Source: Bradyrhizobium sp.
Lineage (GTDB): Bacteria > Pseudomonadota > Alphaproteobacteria > Rhizobiales > Xanthobacteraceae
NCBI RefSeq assembly: GCF_030697065.1
Contig: NZ_JAUYQU010000027.1
Coordinates: forward strand, 1-47,556
Length of the DNA: 47,556 nt
Direction: 5' to 3'
Numbering within the stretch: position 1 is the stretch's first letter; every line of letters starts with the position of its first letter. The notes beneath the pieces are model-generated. The model was not told the DNA's origin. It made no database searches and saw only the letters and a list, made by a program, of their open reading frames with translations. The position numbers were made by a program, and so were the translations under genes. Below are positions 16,379-24,646 of this stretch, piece by piece.

Positions 16379-17353
16379 CTATTGCACTGCAGCGCAGCGA
16401 TACTCGGCCAGCGTCTGCGCCACGAGGTCGTCGACCGCAAGCACCGCCGATACCCCCGAGGTCGAATGCCCGGCGCTCCAGATATCGCGCCAGCGCGCCG
16501 GGCGGCTGTCGCGGGCGCCGATGTCGATATCCTTGCCGATGTCGATCGCACCGCGCGGCGGCAGGTTTTCGGGATCGAGGCCGGCGGCGGCGATGGAGGG
16601 ACGCAGCATATTGGTCTGCAGGCCGGTAAAGGCCGTCGTCAGCAAAATATCGTCGGCACTGCTCGCCACCAGCATCGCCTTGTACCTCGGGTCGGCCATG
16701 CTCTCGGCGGTGGCGATGAACTTGGTGCCCATATAAGCAAGATCGCAGCCGAGCGCCTGCGCCGCGCGCAGCGCATGGCCGTCGCCGATGCCGCCGGCCA
16801 GTACGACCGGCCCGTCGAAGAACGCGCGCACGGCACGCACGAATGCGAAGGGGTTGAGCCAGCCGGTCTGGCCGCCCGCCCCGGCCGTCAGCAGCACCAG
16901 ACCATCGGCGCCCGATGCCACCGCCCGCTCGGCATGGCGGATGCTGGCGACGTCGGCGAACACCAGCGCGCCCGCATCATGCAGCGCCGCCAGCACCGGC
17001 GCAGGCGAACCGACCGAAGTGATGACGAGTTCGGGCTTGTGCCGCAACAGCACCTGCAGATCGGCATCCAGCCGTGCGTTGGAACGGTGCACGATCAGGT
17101 TCGGGCAAACAGGCGCCGCAGGCTTTCCAGTCTCGTCGGCGTGGCGGCGCAGCCGGTCTTCGATTTCGTCGAGCCAGCCATCGAGCTGTTCGGGGCTGCG
17201 GCAATTCACCGTCGGAAACGAGCCGATCACGCCATTGCGGCAGGCCGCCGTCACCAGATCGACGCCGGAGACCAGAAACATCGGCGCTGCAATCAGCGGC
17301 AGACCGAGACGGCCGTGAAAGCGCGTGAGCAGATCGGTTTTCTTCAAAGTCAT
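16379..17353 (-). CDS. Nitronate monooxygenase-like FMN protein
   Basis: The 324-residue protein has the TIM-barrel pattern of the 2-nitropropane dioxygenase/nitronate monooxygenase family: [20 protein letters not shown] at the N terminus, the FMN phosphate-binding [20 protein letters not shown], then [14 protein letters not shown]. In characterised class I enzymes the active site carries a His in an AGGH motif. Here the corresponding place reads AGAGGQTG, with Gln instead of His, so nitronate oxidation is doubtful. This subtype may have another oxidoreductase role. The gene diverges from the acyl-CoA synthetase with 90 nt between, and a shared function in acyl or nitro compound metabolism is only a guess. 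Confidence 0.8.
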   Translation of the reverse strand: MTLKKTDLLTRFHGRLGLPLIAAPMFLVSGVDLVTAACRNGVIGSFPTVNCRSPEQLDGWLDEIEDRLRRHADETGKPAAPVCPNLIVHRSNARLDADLQVLLRHKPELVITSVGSPAPVLAALHDAGALVFADVASIRHAERAVASGADGLVLLTAGAGGQTGWLNPFAFVRAVRAFFDGPVVLAGGIGDGHALRAAQALGCDLAYMGTKFIATAESMADPRYKAMLVASSADDILLTTAFTGLQTNMLRPSIAAAGLDPENLPPRGAIDIGKDIDIGARDSRPARWRDIWSAGHSTSGVSAVLAVDDLVAQTLAEYRCAAVQ

Positions 17354-17443
17354 TGTCCCCGCTTCGACACTGATGCTAGCGTTTTCTCAACATTGGCACG
17401 ACCAGACGCCCAAACAAAGCCAGTGACAAAATCAGGAGGAAAC

Positions 17444-19006
17444 ATGTCCGATCCGCTTTATGCATTTCCGACCGTGTGCGCGCAGACGCTGCGGGCGCTG
17501 GCGCGCTATCCGACGCGCACGGCATTCTCCTGGTCGGGCGGATCGATCAGCTATGCCGGCGCCACCGACCTGATCGGCCGCATCCAGAAGGTCTTCATGC
17601 AGCTCGCGCTGCCTCCCGGCGCGCGCGTCGCGCTGTTGTCCGCCAACCGCGCCGACAGCTGGTGCAGCGGCGTGGCGGCGCAACTGGCCCGGCTTTCGGT
17701 CACCTCGCTGCATCCGCTGGGATCGCTCGACGATCAGCTGTTCCAGATCGAGGATTCCGAAGCGCAGGTGCTGGTGGTCGACGCCGATACGTTCCGGGAC
17801 CGAGGCGGCGAGCTCGCGGCCAGGGCGTCCAGCCTGAAAGCCGTGTTCACGCTGGGCGCGGCCGGCTACGGCAGCGACCTGCTGGCCGCGGTCGAGGAGG
17901 CCGGCACCGCCAGCCCGCGCAGTCTTGCCGGCCCGGACGATATCGCGACGCTCAATTACACCGGCGGCACCACCGGCAGGTCAAAGGGCGCGCTGCGCTA
18001 CCACCGCGAATATGGCGGCTTCGCCAACGCCATCCTGGCCGATTTCGAGATCCCGGATACGCCGAGCTATCTCACGGTGGCGCCGATCAGCCACGTCGCC
18101 GGCACCAAGGTGCTGCCGACGCTGATGCGCGGCGGCACCGTCCACCTGGTGAAGGGTTTCGATCCCGAGGCGGTGCTCAGGACCATCGAGCGCGAGCGCA
18201 TCAATTTTACCCTGCTGGTGCCGACCATGATCTACGTGCTGCTGGATCATCCCGCGCTCGAGCGAACCGATCTCTCCTCGCTGGAGCTGCTGCTCTATGG
18301 CGCGTCGGCGATGTCGCCGAGCCGGCTGGTCGAGGGCATCGAGCGGATCGGGCCGGTGTTTTCGCAGCTCTACGGCCAGACCGAGTGCTATCCGGTATCG
18401 GTGCTGCGCAAGAAGGACCACGACCCGAAGACGCCGGAATTGTTCACCTCCTGCGGCTTTCCGATCGCCGCCTGCGAGGTCAAGGTGCTCGACGACGACG
18501 ACCGGGAAGTCGCGACCGGCGAAGCCGGCGAGATCTGCGTGCGCGCCCCGCATGTGATGGCCGAATACTGGAAGCGGCCGGAACAGACCGCCGAAACCCT
18601 GAAGAGCGGCTGGCTGCATACCGGCGACATCGCCCGATCGGACGAGCGCGGCTATCTGTTCATCCTCGACCGCAAGAAGGACATGATCGTCTCCGGCGGC
18701 TTCAACATCTTCCCGCGCGAGGTCGAGGACGTGCTGTCGCAGCATGCCGACGTCGCGATGGTGGCCGTGGTCGGCGTGCCCGACGACAAATGGGGCGAGG
18801 CGGTCACCGCCGTCGTGGTCGCGCGCGAAGGCGCGAGGCCGAATGCCGATGAACTGATCGCGCTGGTGAAGGCGCGCAAGGGCGCGGCGCATGCGCCCAA
18901 GCACATCAAGTTCGTCACCGAGCTGCCGATGACCGGCGTCGGCAAGGTCGACAAGAAGGTGCTGAAGGCGGGGTTCTGGGTCGGCCGCGACCGGATGGTG
19001 GGGTAA
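17444..19006 (+). CDS. AMP-forming acyl-CoA synthetase / ligase
   Basis: The 520-residue product is an ANL-superfamily ligase that activates a carboxylic acid as acyl-AMP and transfers it to CoA. The start at 17444 has a strong AGGAGG. Visible motifs are the P-loop TGGTTGRSKG (from residue 173), YGQTECYP, LHTGDIARSDERGYLFILDR, the hinge region RKKDMIVSGGFNIFPREVED and the C-terminal catalytic Lys in GVGKVDKKVLK. The substrate class (fatty, aromatic or branched acid) cannot be read from these motifs. The open frame runs on far upstream, but that part is only the opposite strand of the flavoprotein gene. No thioesterase or dehydrogenase is adjacent. Confidence 0.92.
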   Translation: MSDPLYAFPTVCAQTLRALARYPTRTAFSWSGGSISYAGATDLIGRIQKVFMQLALPPGARVALLSANRADSWCSGVAAQLARLSVTSLHPLGSLDDQLFQIEDSEAQVLVVDADTFRDRGGELAARASSLKAVFTLGAAGYGSDLLAAVEEAGTASPRSLAGPDDIATLNYTGGTTGRSKGALRYHREYGGFANAILADFEIPDTPSYLTVAPISHVAGTKVLPTLMRGGTVHLVKGFDPEAVLRTIERERINFTLLVPTMIYVLLDHPALERTDLSSLELLLYGASAMSPSRLVEGIERIGPVFSQLYGQTECYPVSVLRKKDHDPKTPELFTSCGFPIAACEVKVLDDDDREVATGEAGEICVRAPHVMAEYWKRPEQTAETLKSGWLHTGDIARSDERGYLFILDRKKDMIVSGGFNIFPREVEDVLSQHADVAMVAVVGVPDDKWGEAVTAVVVAREGARPNADELIALVKARKGAAHAPKHIKFVTELPMTGVGKVDKKVLKAGFWVGRDRMVG

Positions 19007-19040
19007 GAAGCGCTCGCGCTAAAGCGGCCATGCAAGCGAC

Positions 19041-19479
19041 TTACCGATCTCACATAGTCGGTAATGGGGATGGGCAAACACGACCTCGCAATCTCGCGGC
19101 GCGTTGCGCCCGAGGTTTGCCGGAAACTCGCCGCCCTCTCCAATCAGAGGGCGCGGGGAATGCCGGGCGCCCGATGCGCCCGATAGCCACGTGTGCAACG
19201 GGTAGAGGTAGAGCGCACACGTGTTGTCAGGTCACACCGGAATCACCCGGCACTCCCCGCGCGATGGTTTAAGCTTATACGTGGTCTCCCCGGTGATCGG
19301 CTTTCTTGCCACCGTCGCTTGCGGGACTGACCGCAAGCTTGACACCAGCACCGAGGTGTCAGGACCGCACGATTTCGCATCCGCCTCAGGCGCTCTGGTC
19401 AGGAGTGCCATCCGCGTCCACCGCCTCCCCGTCCCGCACTGGTGACCTTGCGCAACGCCCCTCGGAGTGGGACGGGATG
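19041..19479. repeat. Structured multi-hairpin element, probably a dispersed repeat or RNA
   Basis: Perfect stems in order: TTACCGA 19041/TCGGTAA 19058; GCCCTC 19133/GAGGGC 19147; CACGTGTGC 19188/GCACACGTG 19215; CTTGCGG 19318/CCGCAAG 19331; TGACACC 19340/GGTGTCA 19355. A 17-bp stem with one mismatch (19151-19167 with 19246-19262) encloses the CACGTG stem. CCCGTCC near 19428 can also pair with GGACGGG near 19469. From memory, chance frames over this element (TPESPGTPRAMV; GPHDFA) recur many times in Bradyrhizobium-type genomes, which suggests a multi-copy element. Strand and transcription are unknown. Confidence 0.6.
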
Positions 19480-19504
19480 GCCAGACATATAGCCCGATCC
19501 AGAC

Positions 19505-19564
19505 TTCTGGTAAACAGAATTATTTTTGAGCGAGGGGCTTGACTCTCAATTCTGATAACCAGAA
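19505..19564. repeat. 17-bp imperfect inverted repeat in an AT-richer patch
   Basis: TTCTGGTAAACAGAATT (19505-19521) and AATTCTGATAACCAGAA (19548-19564) are reverse complements at 15 of 17 positions, with 26 bp between. The patch is clearly more AT-rich than its surroundings. It directly abuts the multi-hairpin element and may be one of its boundaries, or an operator or terminator. Confidence 0.6.
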
Positions 19565-20030
19565 TCGATTTGCCCGTCGGGTCGTTTTCTCGCGGGATCG
19601 CAGCAGGAAGTCACGACGCGGATCTTGCCAACCGCTGGCGGCCGGTCCGGCGCCCCCAAAACGAAAATATTGAAGACAACCCCATGCACAGATAGCAGCG
19701 CGCGCTGTGGGCTTACAACGTCCCGCGAAAACATTTTGACACGTCGGGCAAATCACCGGCACAGTTGCATCATCCCGCGATTTTAGGATGCGCATGGCCC
19801 CTGCCCGAAAATAAGAACTTCGGCGATGGGTTGAGCGACCACCGTGCCGAAGCCAAACCCGTTCAGGGCGCAAGCTAAACCCATCGAGGCCGTCGCGACG
19901 GTACCGGTTTGATAGACATCTTGCCGGGCAAACTTCGCGCAAACCTCCCACCAGCCCGCCTTGCGCTGACCCAACCATGCATTATGGTCCTGGCCAACCG
20001 CATCTCGCGGCGCAAGCCGGAATCTTTTCC

Positions 20031-20609
20031 ATGACCCAGCCCGCCCCAAAACGCTTCCCGACCCCCGCGATCGACTCCCTGCCCGAGGACATCCGCACGC
20101 GCCTGCTTGGCGTGCAGGAGAAATCCGGCTTCGTGCCGAACGTGTTCTTGACGCTGGCACACCGGCCCGATGAATTCCGGGCGTTCTTTGCCTATCACGA
20201 CGCGCTGATGGAGAAGGACAGCGGGCTGACCAAGGCCGAGCGCGAGATGATCGTGGTGGCGACGTCGAGCGCCAACCAGTGCCAGTATTGCGTGATCGCG
20301 CATGGCGCGATCCTGCGGATCCGTGCCAAAAACCCGCAGATCGCCGACCAGATCGCGGCCAACTACCGCAAGGCGGATATCACGCCGCGGCAGCGCGCCA
20401 TGCTCGACTTCGCGATGAAGGTGAGCGCCGAGGCGCACAAGGTTTCGGAAACGGATTTTGCCGCGGTCGCGGCCCACGGTTTTTCCGACGACGACATCTG
20501 GGATATCGCCGCGATCTCCGCGTTCTTTGCGCTGTCGAACCGGATGGCCAACGTCACCGCGATGCGGCCGAACGACGAATTCTATCTGATGGGCCGGCTG
20601 CCGAAATGA
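20031..20609 (+). CDS. Peroxidase-related AhpD/CMD-family protein
   Basis: The 192-residue protein belongs to the alkylhydroperoxidase AhpD / carboxymuconolactone decarboxylase-like fold. The key motif is CQYCVIAHGAIL, a CxxC with a following His, after LTKAEREMIVVATSSANQ. The tail RPNDEFYLMGR is typical of the subgroup annotated as peroxidase-related enzyme. Such proteins use the two cysteines as a redox pair to reduce peroxides or thiol partners. The start at 20031 removes an upstream extension (from 19977) that has no family character. No partner gene is adjacent. Confidence 0.87.
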   Translation: MTQPAPKRFPTPAIDSLPEDIRTRLLGVQEKSGFVPNVFLTLAHRPDEFRAFFAYHDALMEKDSGLTKAEREMIVVATSSANQCQYCVIAHGAILRIRAKNPQIADQIAANYRKADITPRQRAMLDFAMKVSAEAHKVSETDFAAVAAHGFSDDDIWDIAAISAFFALSNRMANVTAMRPNDEFYLMGRLPK

Positions 20610-20766
20610 AGTGCGGCACTGCAGCATGATGAATCGCCCGCCGTTGACGGGTTCCGCCGACGCGACTGGCGCGTCCATGCCATGTGAATTTCCTGCCAAC
20701 TTTTTCTGTGAGACGTGTCGCGGAGCGTGCTAAATCGGAGGTCGATATTTCCCGGAGTTGGCAGCA

Positions 20767-21126
20767 GTGAAAACCCGGCAGCCCGTTACGCCGCAGCCCA
20801 TCGCATCGGACGACGAGCATCGCGTGCTCAAGTTCCGGCCGCGTACGCTGGCGCATCCACCGGGCCCGCGGCAGCCGGACCAGCAACAGCCCCAGGATCC
20901 GACGCGACATCCGACACGGGATCTCTCGCGCTTCGAGCACGCCCCCGAGGAACCGGACGAGTTCCGTCATCGCATGCTGGCGAACGTCGCCGCCCTCGCC
21001 TTTACCCTCGCGCTGACCGCGATCGGAATTTGGCTGGCCTTCAGCATCGCTGATCTGCGCAAGACCCAGGATTGTGTGCTGATGGGACGGCACAACTGCG
21101 CCCAGATAGCGACGCCGCGCGGCTGA
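20767..21126 (+). CDS. Small protein with one C-terminal membrane helix
   Basis: The product has about 119 residues. A Pro/Gln-rich hydrophilic N-terminal half is followed by a membrane helix (about 75-96: NVAALAFTLALTAIGIWLAF) and a short tail with two cysteines (DCVLMGRHNCAQ). A GTG start at 20767 follows GGAG by 10 nt. A TTG at 20758 would add three residues. The tail pattern is familiar from conserved hypothetical proteins of Bradyrhizobium. Function unknown; it is likely an inner-membrane protein with its N terminus in the cytoplasm. Confidence 0.68.
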   Translation: MKTRQPVTPQPIASDDEHRVLKFRPRTLAHPPGPRQPDQQQPQDPTRHPTRDLSRFEHAPEEPDEFRHRMLANVAALAFTLALTAIGIWLAFSIADLRKTQDCVLMGRHNCAQIATPRG

Positions 21127-21369
21127 CCGGCTCACAAGCTTCGATAGCGTGAAACGGGGCGCTGCGGTCTTAAATGCATTGATTTTCAGGCAAATCCGGC
21201 GGTTTTACCCTGCGAATCCAGCCCCCCGGCGGCTGCGTCCATTGAACTCAGGGCCTCGCTCCGATATACGGGCACTCGACTCCGGCCGGGGGCTTGAGGC
21301 ATTCCGGAGCGCCGCGCCCAGCTCCAGTGCCGCCATCGGATTTATCTCCAATATATCAAAGGCTTAATG

Positions 21370-21657
21370 ATGTCTTCTACATTCGATCAGATCGCCACGA
21401 TCATCGCCGAGACCTGCGACATCCCGCGCGACACGATCACGCCGGAGAGCCACGCCATCGACGATCTGGGCATCGACAGCCTCGATTTTCTCGACATCGC
21501 CTTCGCCATCGACAAGGCGTTCGGAATCAAGATGCCGCTGGAGAAGTGGACCCAGGAGGTCAATGACGGCAAGGCGACCACGGAGCAGTATTTCGTCCTG
21601 AAGAACCTCGCCGCCCGCATCGACGAGCTGGTCGCGGCCAAGAGCGCGGGCGCCTAA
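21370..21657 (+). CDS. acpXL: Acyl carrier protein AcpXL for very-long-chain fatty acids of lipid A
   Basis: This 95-residue acidic carrier protein has the phosphopantetheine attachment site Ser37 in GIDSLDFLD. It is longer than housekeeping AcpP (about 78 residues), with an insertion around [20 protein letters not shown] typical of AcpXL. It carries the growing C26-C28 chain that ends as the (omega-1)-hydroxy fatty acid on lipid A. Of two adjacent ATG codons, the second (21370) has the better spacing from AAAGG. It is the first gene of a five-gene operon and is followed after 9 nt by fabZXL. The 240-bp upstream gap should hold the promoter. Confidence 0.92.
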   Translation: MSSTFDQIATIIAETCDIPRDTITPESHAIDDLGIDSLDFLDIAFAIDKAFGIKMPLEKWTQEVNDGKATTEQYFVLKNLAARIDELVAAKSAGA

Positions 21658-21666
21658 TCGCCCGCC

Positions 21667-22137
21667 ATGAATCTTGATTATTTTCAGCTGATTGACCGCA
21701 TCGTCGAGTTCAACCTCGAGGCCAGGACGATCGTCGTCGAGGCCCAGGTTCCGCAAGCTCACACCATCTTCGAGGGGCACTTCCCGGGCTTCCCGATCAT
21801 GCCCGGCGTGCTGCTGACCGAAGCGATGGCGCAGAGTTCCGGCTGGCTGCTGCTCGGCGTGACGAGGTTCGAACGCATGCCGTTCCTGGCGATGGTGAAG
21901 GAAGCCAAGATGCGCGGTTTCGTCAGTCCCGGCCAGCTGTTGACGATCGAAGCGAAGGTCGAGCACGAAGGCTCGGGCTTTGCCGTCACCTCGGCCAAGG
22001 CGCGGGTCGGCACCGAACTGAAGTGCAGCGCCGACCTCACCTTCCGCCAGATTCCCTTCCCCGATCCGTCCTTGCGCGTCCACATGGATGCGATGGCCAG
22101 CAAGATCGGCTTTCCGCTGCAGGCCATGACGCCATGA
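21667..22137 (+). CDS. fabZXL: 3-hydroxyacyl-ACP dehydratase of the lipid A very-long-chain pathway (FabZXL)
   Basis: This 156-residue hot-dog-fold protein has the FabZ active site EGHFPGFPIMPGVLLTEAMA, with catalytic His38 and Glu52. It removes water from 3-hydroxyacyl chains held on AcpXL during elongation. It starts 9 nt after acpXL, and its stop overlaps the start of fabF2XL by 4 nt (ATGA). Position and sequence separate it from the housekeeping FabZ, which normally lies in the lpx cluster. Confidence 0.9.
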   Translation: MNLDYFQLIDRIVEFNLEARTIVVEAQVPQAHTIFEGHFPGFPIMPGVLLTEAMAQSSGWLLLGVTRFERMPFLAMVKEAKMRGFVSPGQLLTIEAKVEHEGSGFAVTSAKARVGTELKCSADLTFRQIPFPDPSLRVHMDAMASKIGFPLQAMTP

Positions 22138-23321
22138 ACGCCCCGAAGGAAGCCTGGATCACCGGCATCGGCATCGTCTCGTCGCTCGGCGAAGGGCTGG
22201 ACGCGCATTGGGACGCCCTCAATGCACGCCGCATCAATGTCGATGAAAAGCGCTTTGCTCCCTACATCGTTCACCCGCTGGCGCCGGTCAGCTTCGACGC
22301 GCAGATCCCGAAAAAGGGCGACCAGCGCCAGATGGAAGCCTGGCAGCGCATCGGCACCTATGCCGCCGGGCTCGCGCTGGACTCCGCCGGCGTCAAGGGC
22401 GACCAGGGAATTCTCGGCCGGATGGACATGATCGTCGCGGCCGGCGGCGGCGAACGCGATGTCGCGGTCGACATGTCCATTCTCAATGCGGCTGCGAAGG
22501 GCAACTCGGCCCCCGGCTTTCTCAACGAACGGCTGTTGAACGATCTGCGGCCGACGCTGTTCCTGGCCCAACTCTCCAATCTGCTGGCCGGCAACATCGC
22601 CATCGTTCACGGGGTTTCCGGCACCTCGCGGACGTTCATGGGCGAGGAGGCCGCGAGCATCGACGCGGCGCGGATTGCGCTGGCGCGGATCGAATCCGGC
22701 CAGAGCGACATCACCCTGGTCGGCGCCGCCCATAATGGCGAGCGGAGCGACCTGCTGATCCTCTATGAATTCGGCGACTTCAATCTCAAGGACAAGTTCG
22801 ATCCGGTTTGGGCGCGCGACAAGCATGGCGGCTTCGCGCTCGGCTCGGCCGGCGTCTTCCTGGTGATCGAATCCAGGGAGCACGCCGAGGCCCGCGGAGC
22901 CAAGCCTTACGCGAGGCTGACCAGGGTGGTATCGGATCTGGCGCAGCGCAAGCAGCCGGGCGCGGTGACGAAGTCGCTGGAAGCGCTGTGGTCGAAACTC
23001 GACATGCCGGCTGACAATGGCGCCGTGATATCAGGCGCGACCGGCGTCGAACCGGTCACGTCGGAGGAAAAGGCATTTCTGGGCGGGCTCGCCGGTTGTG
23101 CCATTCGCGGCACCGGCACCTCGTTCGGCCACACGCTGGAGACCCAGTTTCCACTGGGGTTGGCGCTGGCGGCGCTTTCGATCTCGCGCGGCGCGCTGTT
23201 TCCGCCCAACGATCCGACCGGGCTCGAGGTTGAAATGTCGAAACCACCGACCCAGATCGTGGTCACGGGAGCCGGTCACTGGCAGGGCGAGGGCATGGCC
23301 CTGGTCGAAGCCATCACGTAG
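22134..23321 (+). CDS. fabF2XL: Degenerate ketoacyl-ACP synthase FabF2XL, chain-length-factor-like
   Basis: The 395-residue protein has the thiolase-like ketosynthase fold (ITGIGIVSSLGEGLDAHWDA at the start, VVTGAGHWQGEGMALVEA at the end). The nucleophile motif, normally TACASG, reads HGVSGTSRTFMG (His159-Gly170), so the catalytic Cys is replaced, probably by Gly163. The first catalytic His (usually AHGTATP) is also missing (SGATGVEP). Only the second His is kept (FGHT). It therefore should not condense alone, and likely pairs with FabF1XL as chain-length factor pairs with ketosynthase in type II polyketide systems. The start is fixed by the ATGA overlap with fabZXL. Confidence 0.85.
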   Translation: MNAPKEAWITGIGIVSSLGEGLDAHWDALNARRINVDEKRFAPYIVHPLAPVSFDAQIPKKGDQRQMEAWQRIGTYAAGLALDSAGVKGDQGILGRMDMIVAAGGGERDVAVDMSILNAAAKGNSAPGFLNERLLNDLRPTLFLAQLSNLLAGNIAIVHGVSGTSRTFMGEEAASIDAARIALARIESGQSDITLVGAAHNGERSDLLILYEFGDFNLKDKFDPVWARDKHGGFALGSAGVFLVIESREHAEARGAKPYARLTRVVSDLAQRKQPGAVTKSLEALWSKLDMPADNGAVISGATGVEPVTSEEKAFLGGLAGCAIRGTGTSFGHTLETQFPLGLALAALSISRGALFPPNDPTGLEVEMSKPPTQIVVTGAGHWQGEGMALVEAIT

Positions 23322-23348
23322 CGACGGCACGGGATCGACGGGGACAAC

Positions 23349-24626
23349 ATGACAGCACCACGCGACAAATTCGGCAGGCCGATCGTCGTCGTTACCGGCA
23401 TGGGCGTCGTCACGTCGCTCGGCGCCGGCAAGTCCGACAACTGGAAGCGATTGACCGCGGGCGAATCCGGCATCCGGACCGTGACGCGCTTTCCGATCGA
23501 CGGGCTGAAATCGACGATGGCCGGAACGGTCGATTTCGTCACCGTGGACCCCCCCTCATCGACCGCCCTGACCGAGCGCCTCGCCGATATCGCGACCGAG
23601 GAAGCGCTCGGGCAATCCGGCATCGGCCGCAAGGGCGATTTCCCGGGACCGCTGTTCCTCGCGGTGGCGCCGGTCGAGGTCGAGTGGCCGCAGCGACTGG
23701 AAGTCGGGCGCGCCGTCGGCAAGCCGGATTTCGACGTCAACGACGTGCTGGCGATCAGCGGCGGCGGAAAATTCGCGGCGTATCACCACCGCTTCATGTT
23801 CGGCTCGGTGGCGGGGCATCTGGCCGAGAAATTCGGCACCAAGGGATCGCCGATCTCGCTGTCGACCGCCTGTGCGTCGGGCGCCACCGCGATCCAGCTC
23901 GGCGTCGAAGCCATCCGCCGCGGTGAAACCGACGCGGCGCTGTGCGTGGCGACCGACGGCTCGGTCAATCCGGAAGCCCTGATCCGGTTTTCGCTGCTGT
24001 CGGCGCTGTCGACCCAGAACGATCCGCCGCAGGCCGCCTCCAAGCCGTTCTCGAAGAACCGCGACGGGTTCGTGATGGCGGAGGGCGCCGGGACGCTGGT
24101 GCTCGAAAGCTACGAAGCCGCGGTCGCCCGCGGCGCGACCATTCTCGGTGTCGTGGCCGGCTGCGGCGAGCTGACCGACTCGTTCCACCGCACCCGCTCC
24201 AGCCCGGACGGCAAGCCGATCATCGGTTGCGTGCGCAAGACGCTGGCCGATGCCGGCATGACGCCCGAACAGATCGATCACATCAACGCGCATGGCACCG
24301 CGACGCCGGAAAACGACAAGATGGAATATCTCGGCATCTCGGCCGTGTTCGGCGAGCGCGCCAAGCAGATTCCGGTGTCTTCGAACAAGTCGATGATCGG
24401 CCATACCATCTCGGCCGCAGGCGCGGTCGAAGCGATCATTTCGCTGCTGACGCTCGAGCACCAGCGGATTCCGCCGACCATCAATTACGAGATTCCGGAC
24501 CCCGCGATACCCTTCGACGTGGTCCCGAACGTCGCCCGCGACGCGCGCGTCACCGCCGTGATGTCGAACTCGTTCGGATTCGGCGGCCAGAACGCCTCGC
24601 TGATCCTGACGCGCGAACCGATCTAG
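23349..24626 (+). CDS. fabF1XL: Active ketoacyl-ACP synthase of the lipid A very-long-chain pathway (FabF1XL)
   Basis: The 425-residue KAS II-type condensing enzyme has an intact triad: Cys175 in STACASGATA, His315 in NAHGTATP and His352 in KSMIGHTIS. It extends acyl chains on AcpXL with malonyl units. It follows fabF2XL after 27 nt and precedes lpxXL by 20 nt. The pairing of one active and one inactive ketosynthase gene is characteristic of rhizobial acpXL clusters. A housekeeping FabF would be expected beside acpP and fabG, which are not here. Confidence 0.92.
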   Translation: MTAPRDKFGRPIVVVTGMGVVTSLGAGKSDNWKRLTAGESGIRTVTRFPIDGLKSTMAGTVDFVTVDPPSSTALTERLADIATEEALGQSGIGRKGDFPGPLFLAVAPVEVEWPQRLEVGRAVGKPDFDVNDVLAISGGGKFAAYHHRFMFGSVAGHLAEKFGTKGSPISLSTACASGATAIQLGVEAIRRGETDAALCVATDGSVNPEALIRFSLLSALSTQNDPPQAASKPFSKNRDGFVMAEGAGTLVLESYEAAVARGATILGVVAGCGELTDSFHRTRSSPDGKPIIGCVRKTLADAGMTPEQIDHINAHGTATPENDKMEYLGISAVFGERAKQIPVSSNKSMIGHTISAAGAVEAIISLLTLEHQRIPPTINYEIPDPAIPFDVVPNVARDARVTAVMSNSFGFGGQNASLILTREPI

Positions 24627-24646
24627 CGGCCCGCCAGTCCGTTCCG

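Larger units (their letters stand above)
19007..20030. other. 1-kb stretch without a convincing gene, rich in hairpins and inverted repeats
   Basis: No frame here has recognisable motifs. A leftward 152-codon frame (19520-19978) looks like low-complexity chance coding. The first 480 bases hold a chain of perfect hairpins, and an imperfect 17-bp inverted repeat follows (described separately). The last 200 bases precede the AhpD-like gene. Confidence 0.6.

Noticed and set aside
16325..17443. A very long rightward open frame continuous with the acyl-CoA synthetase
   Set aside because: It is the opposite strand of the flavoprotein and ilvD-side region. The real start at 17444 has AGGAGG and a family-typical N terminus, and the upstream residues are basic and low-complexity.
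19520..19978. A 152-codon leftward frame in the gene-free stretch
   Set aside because: It has no recognisable domain, overlaps the inverted repeat and resembles the chance frames that recur over this type of repeat. A lone CPTCQ motif is not enough.
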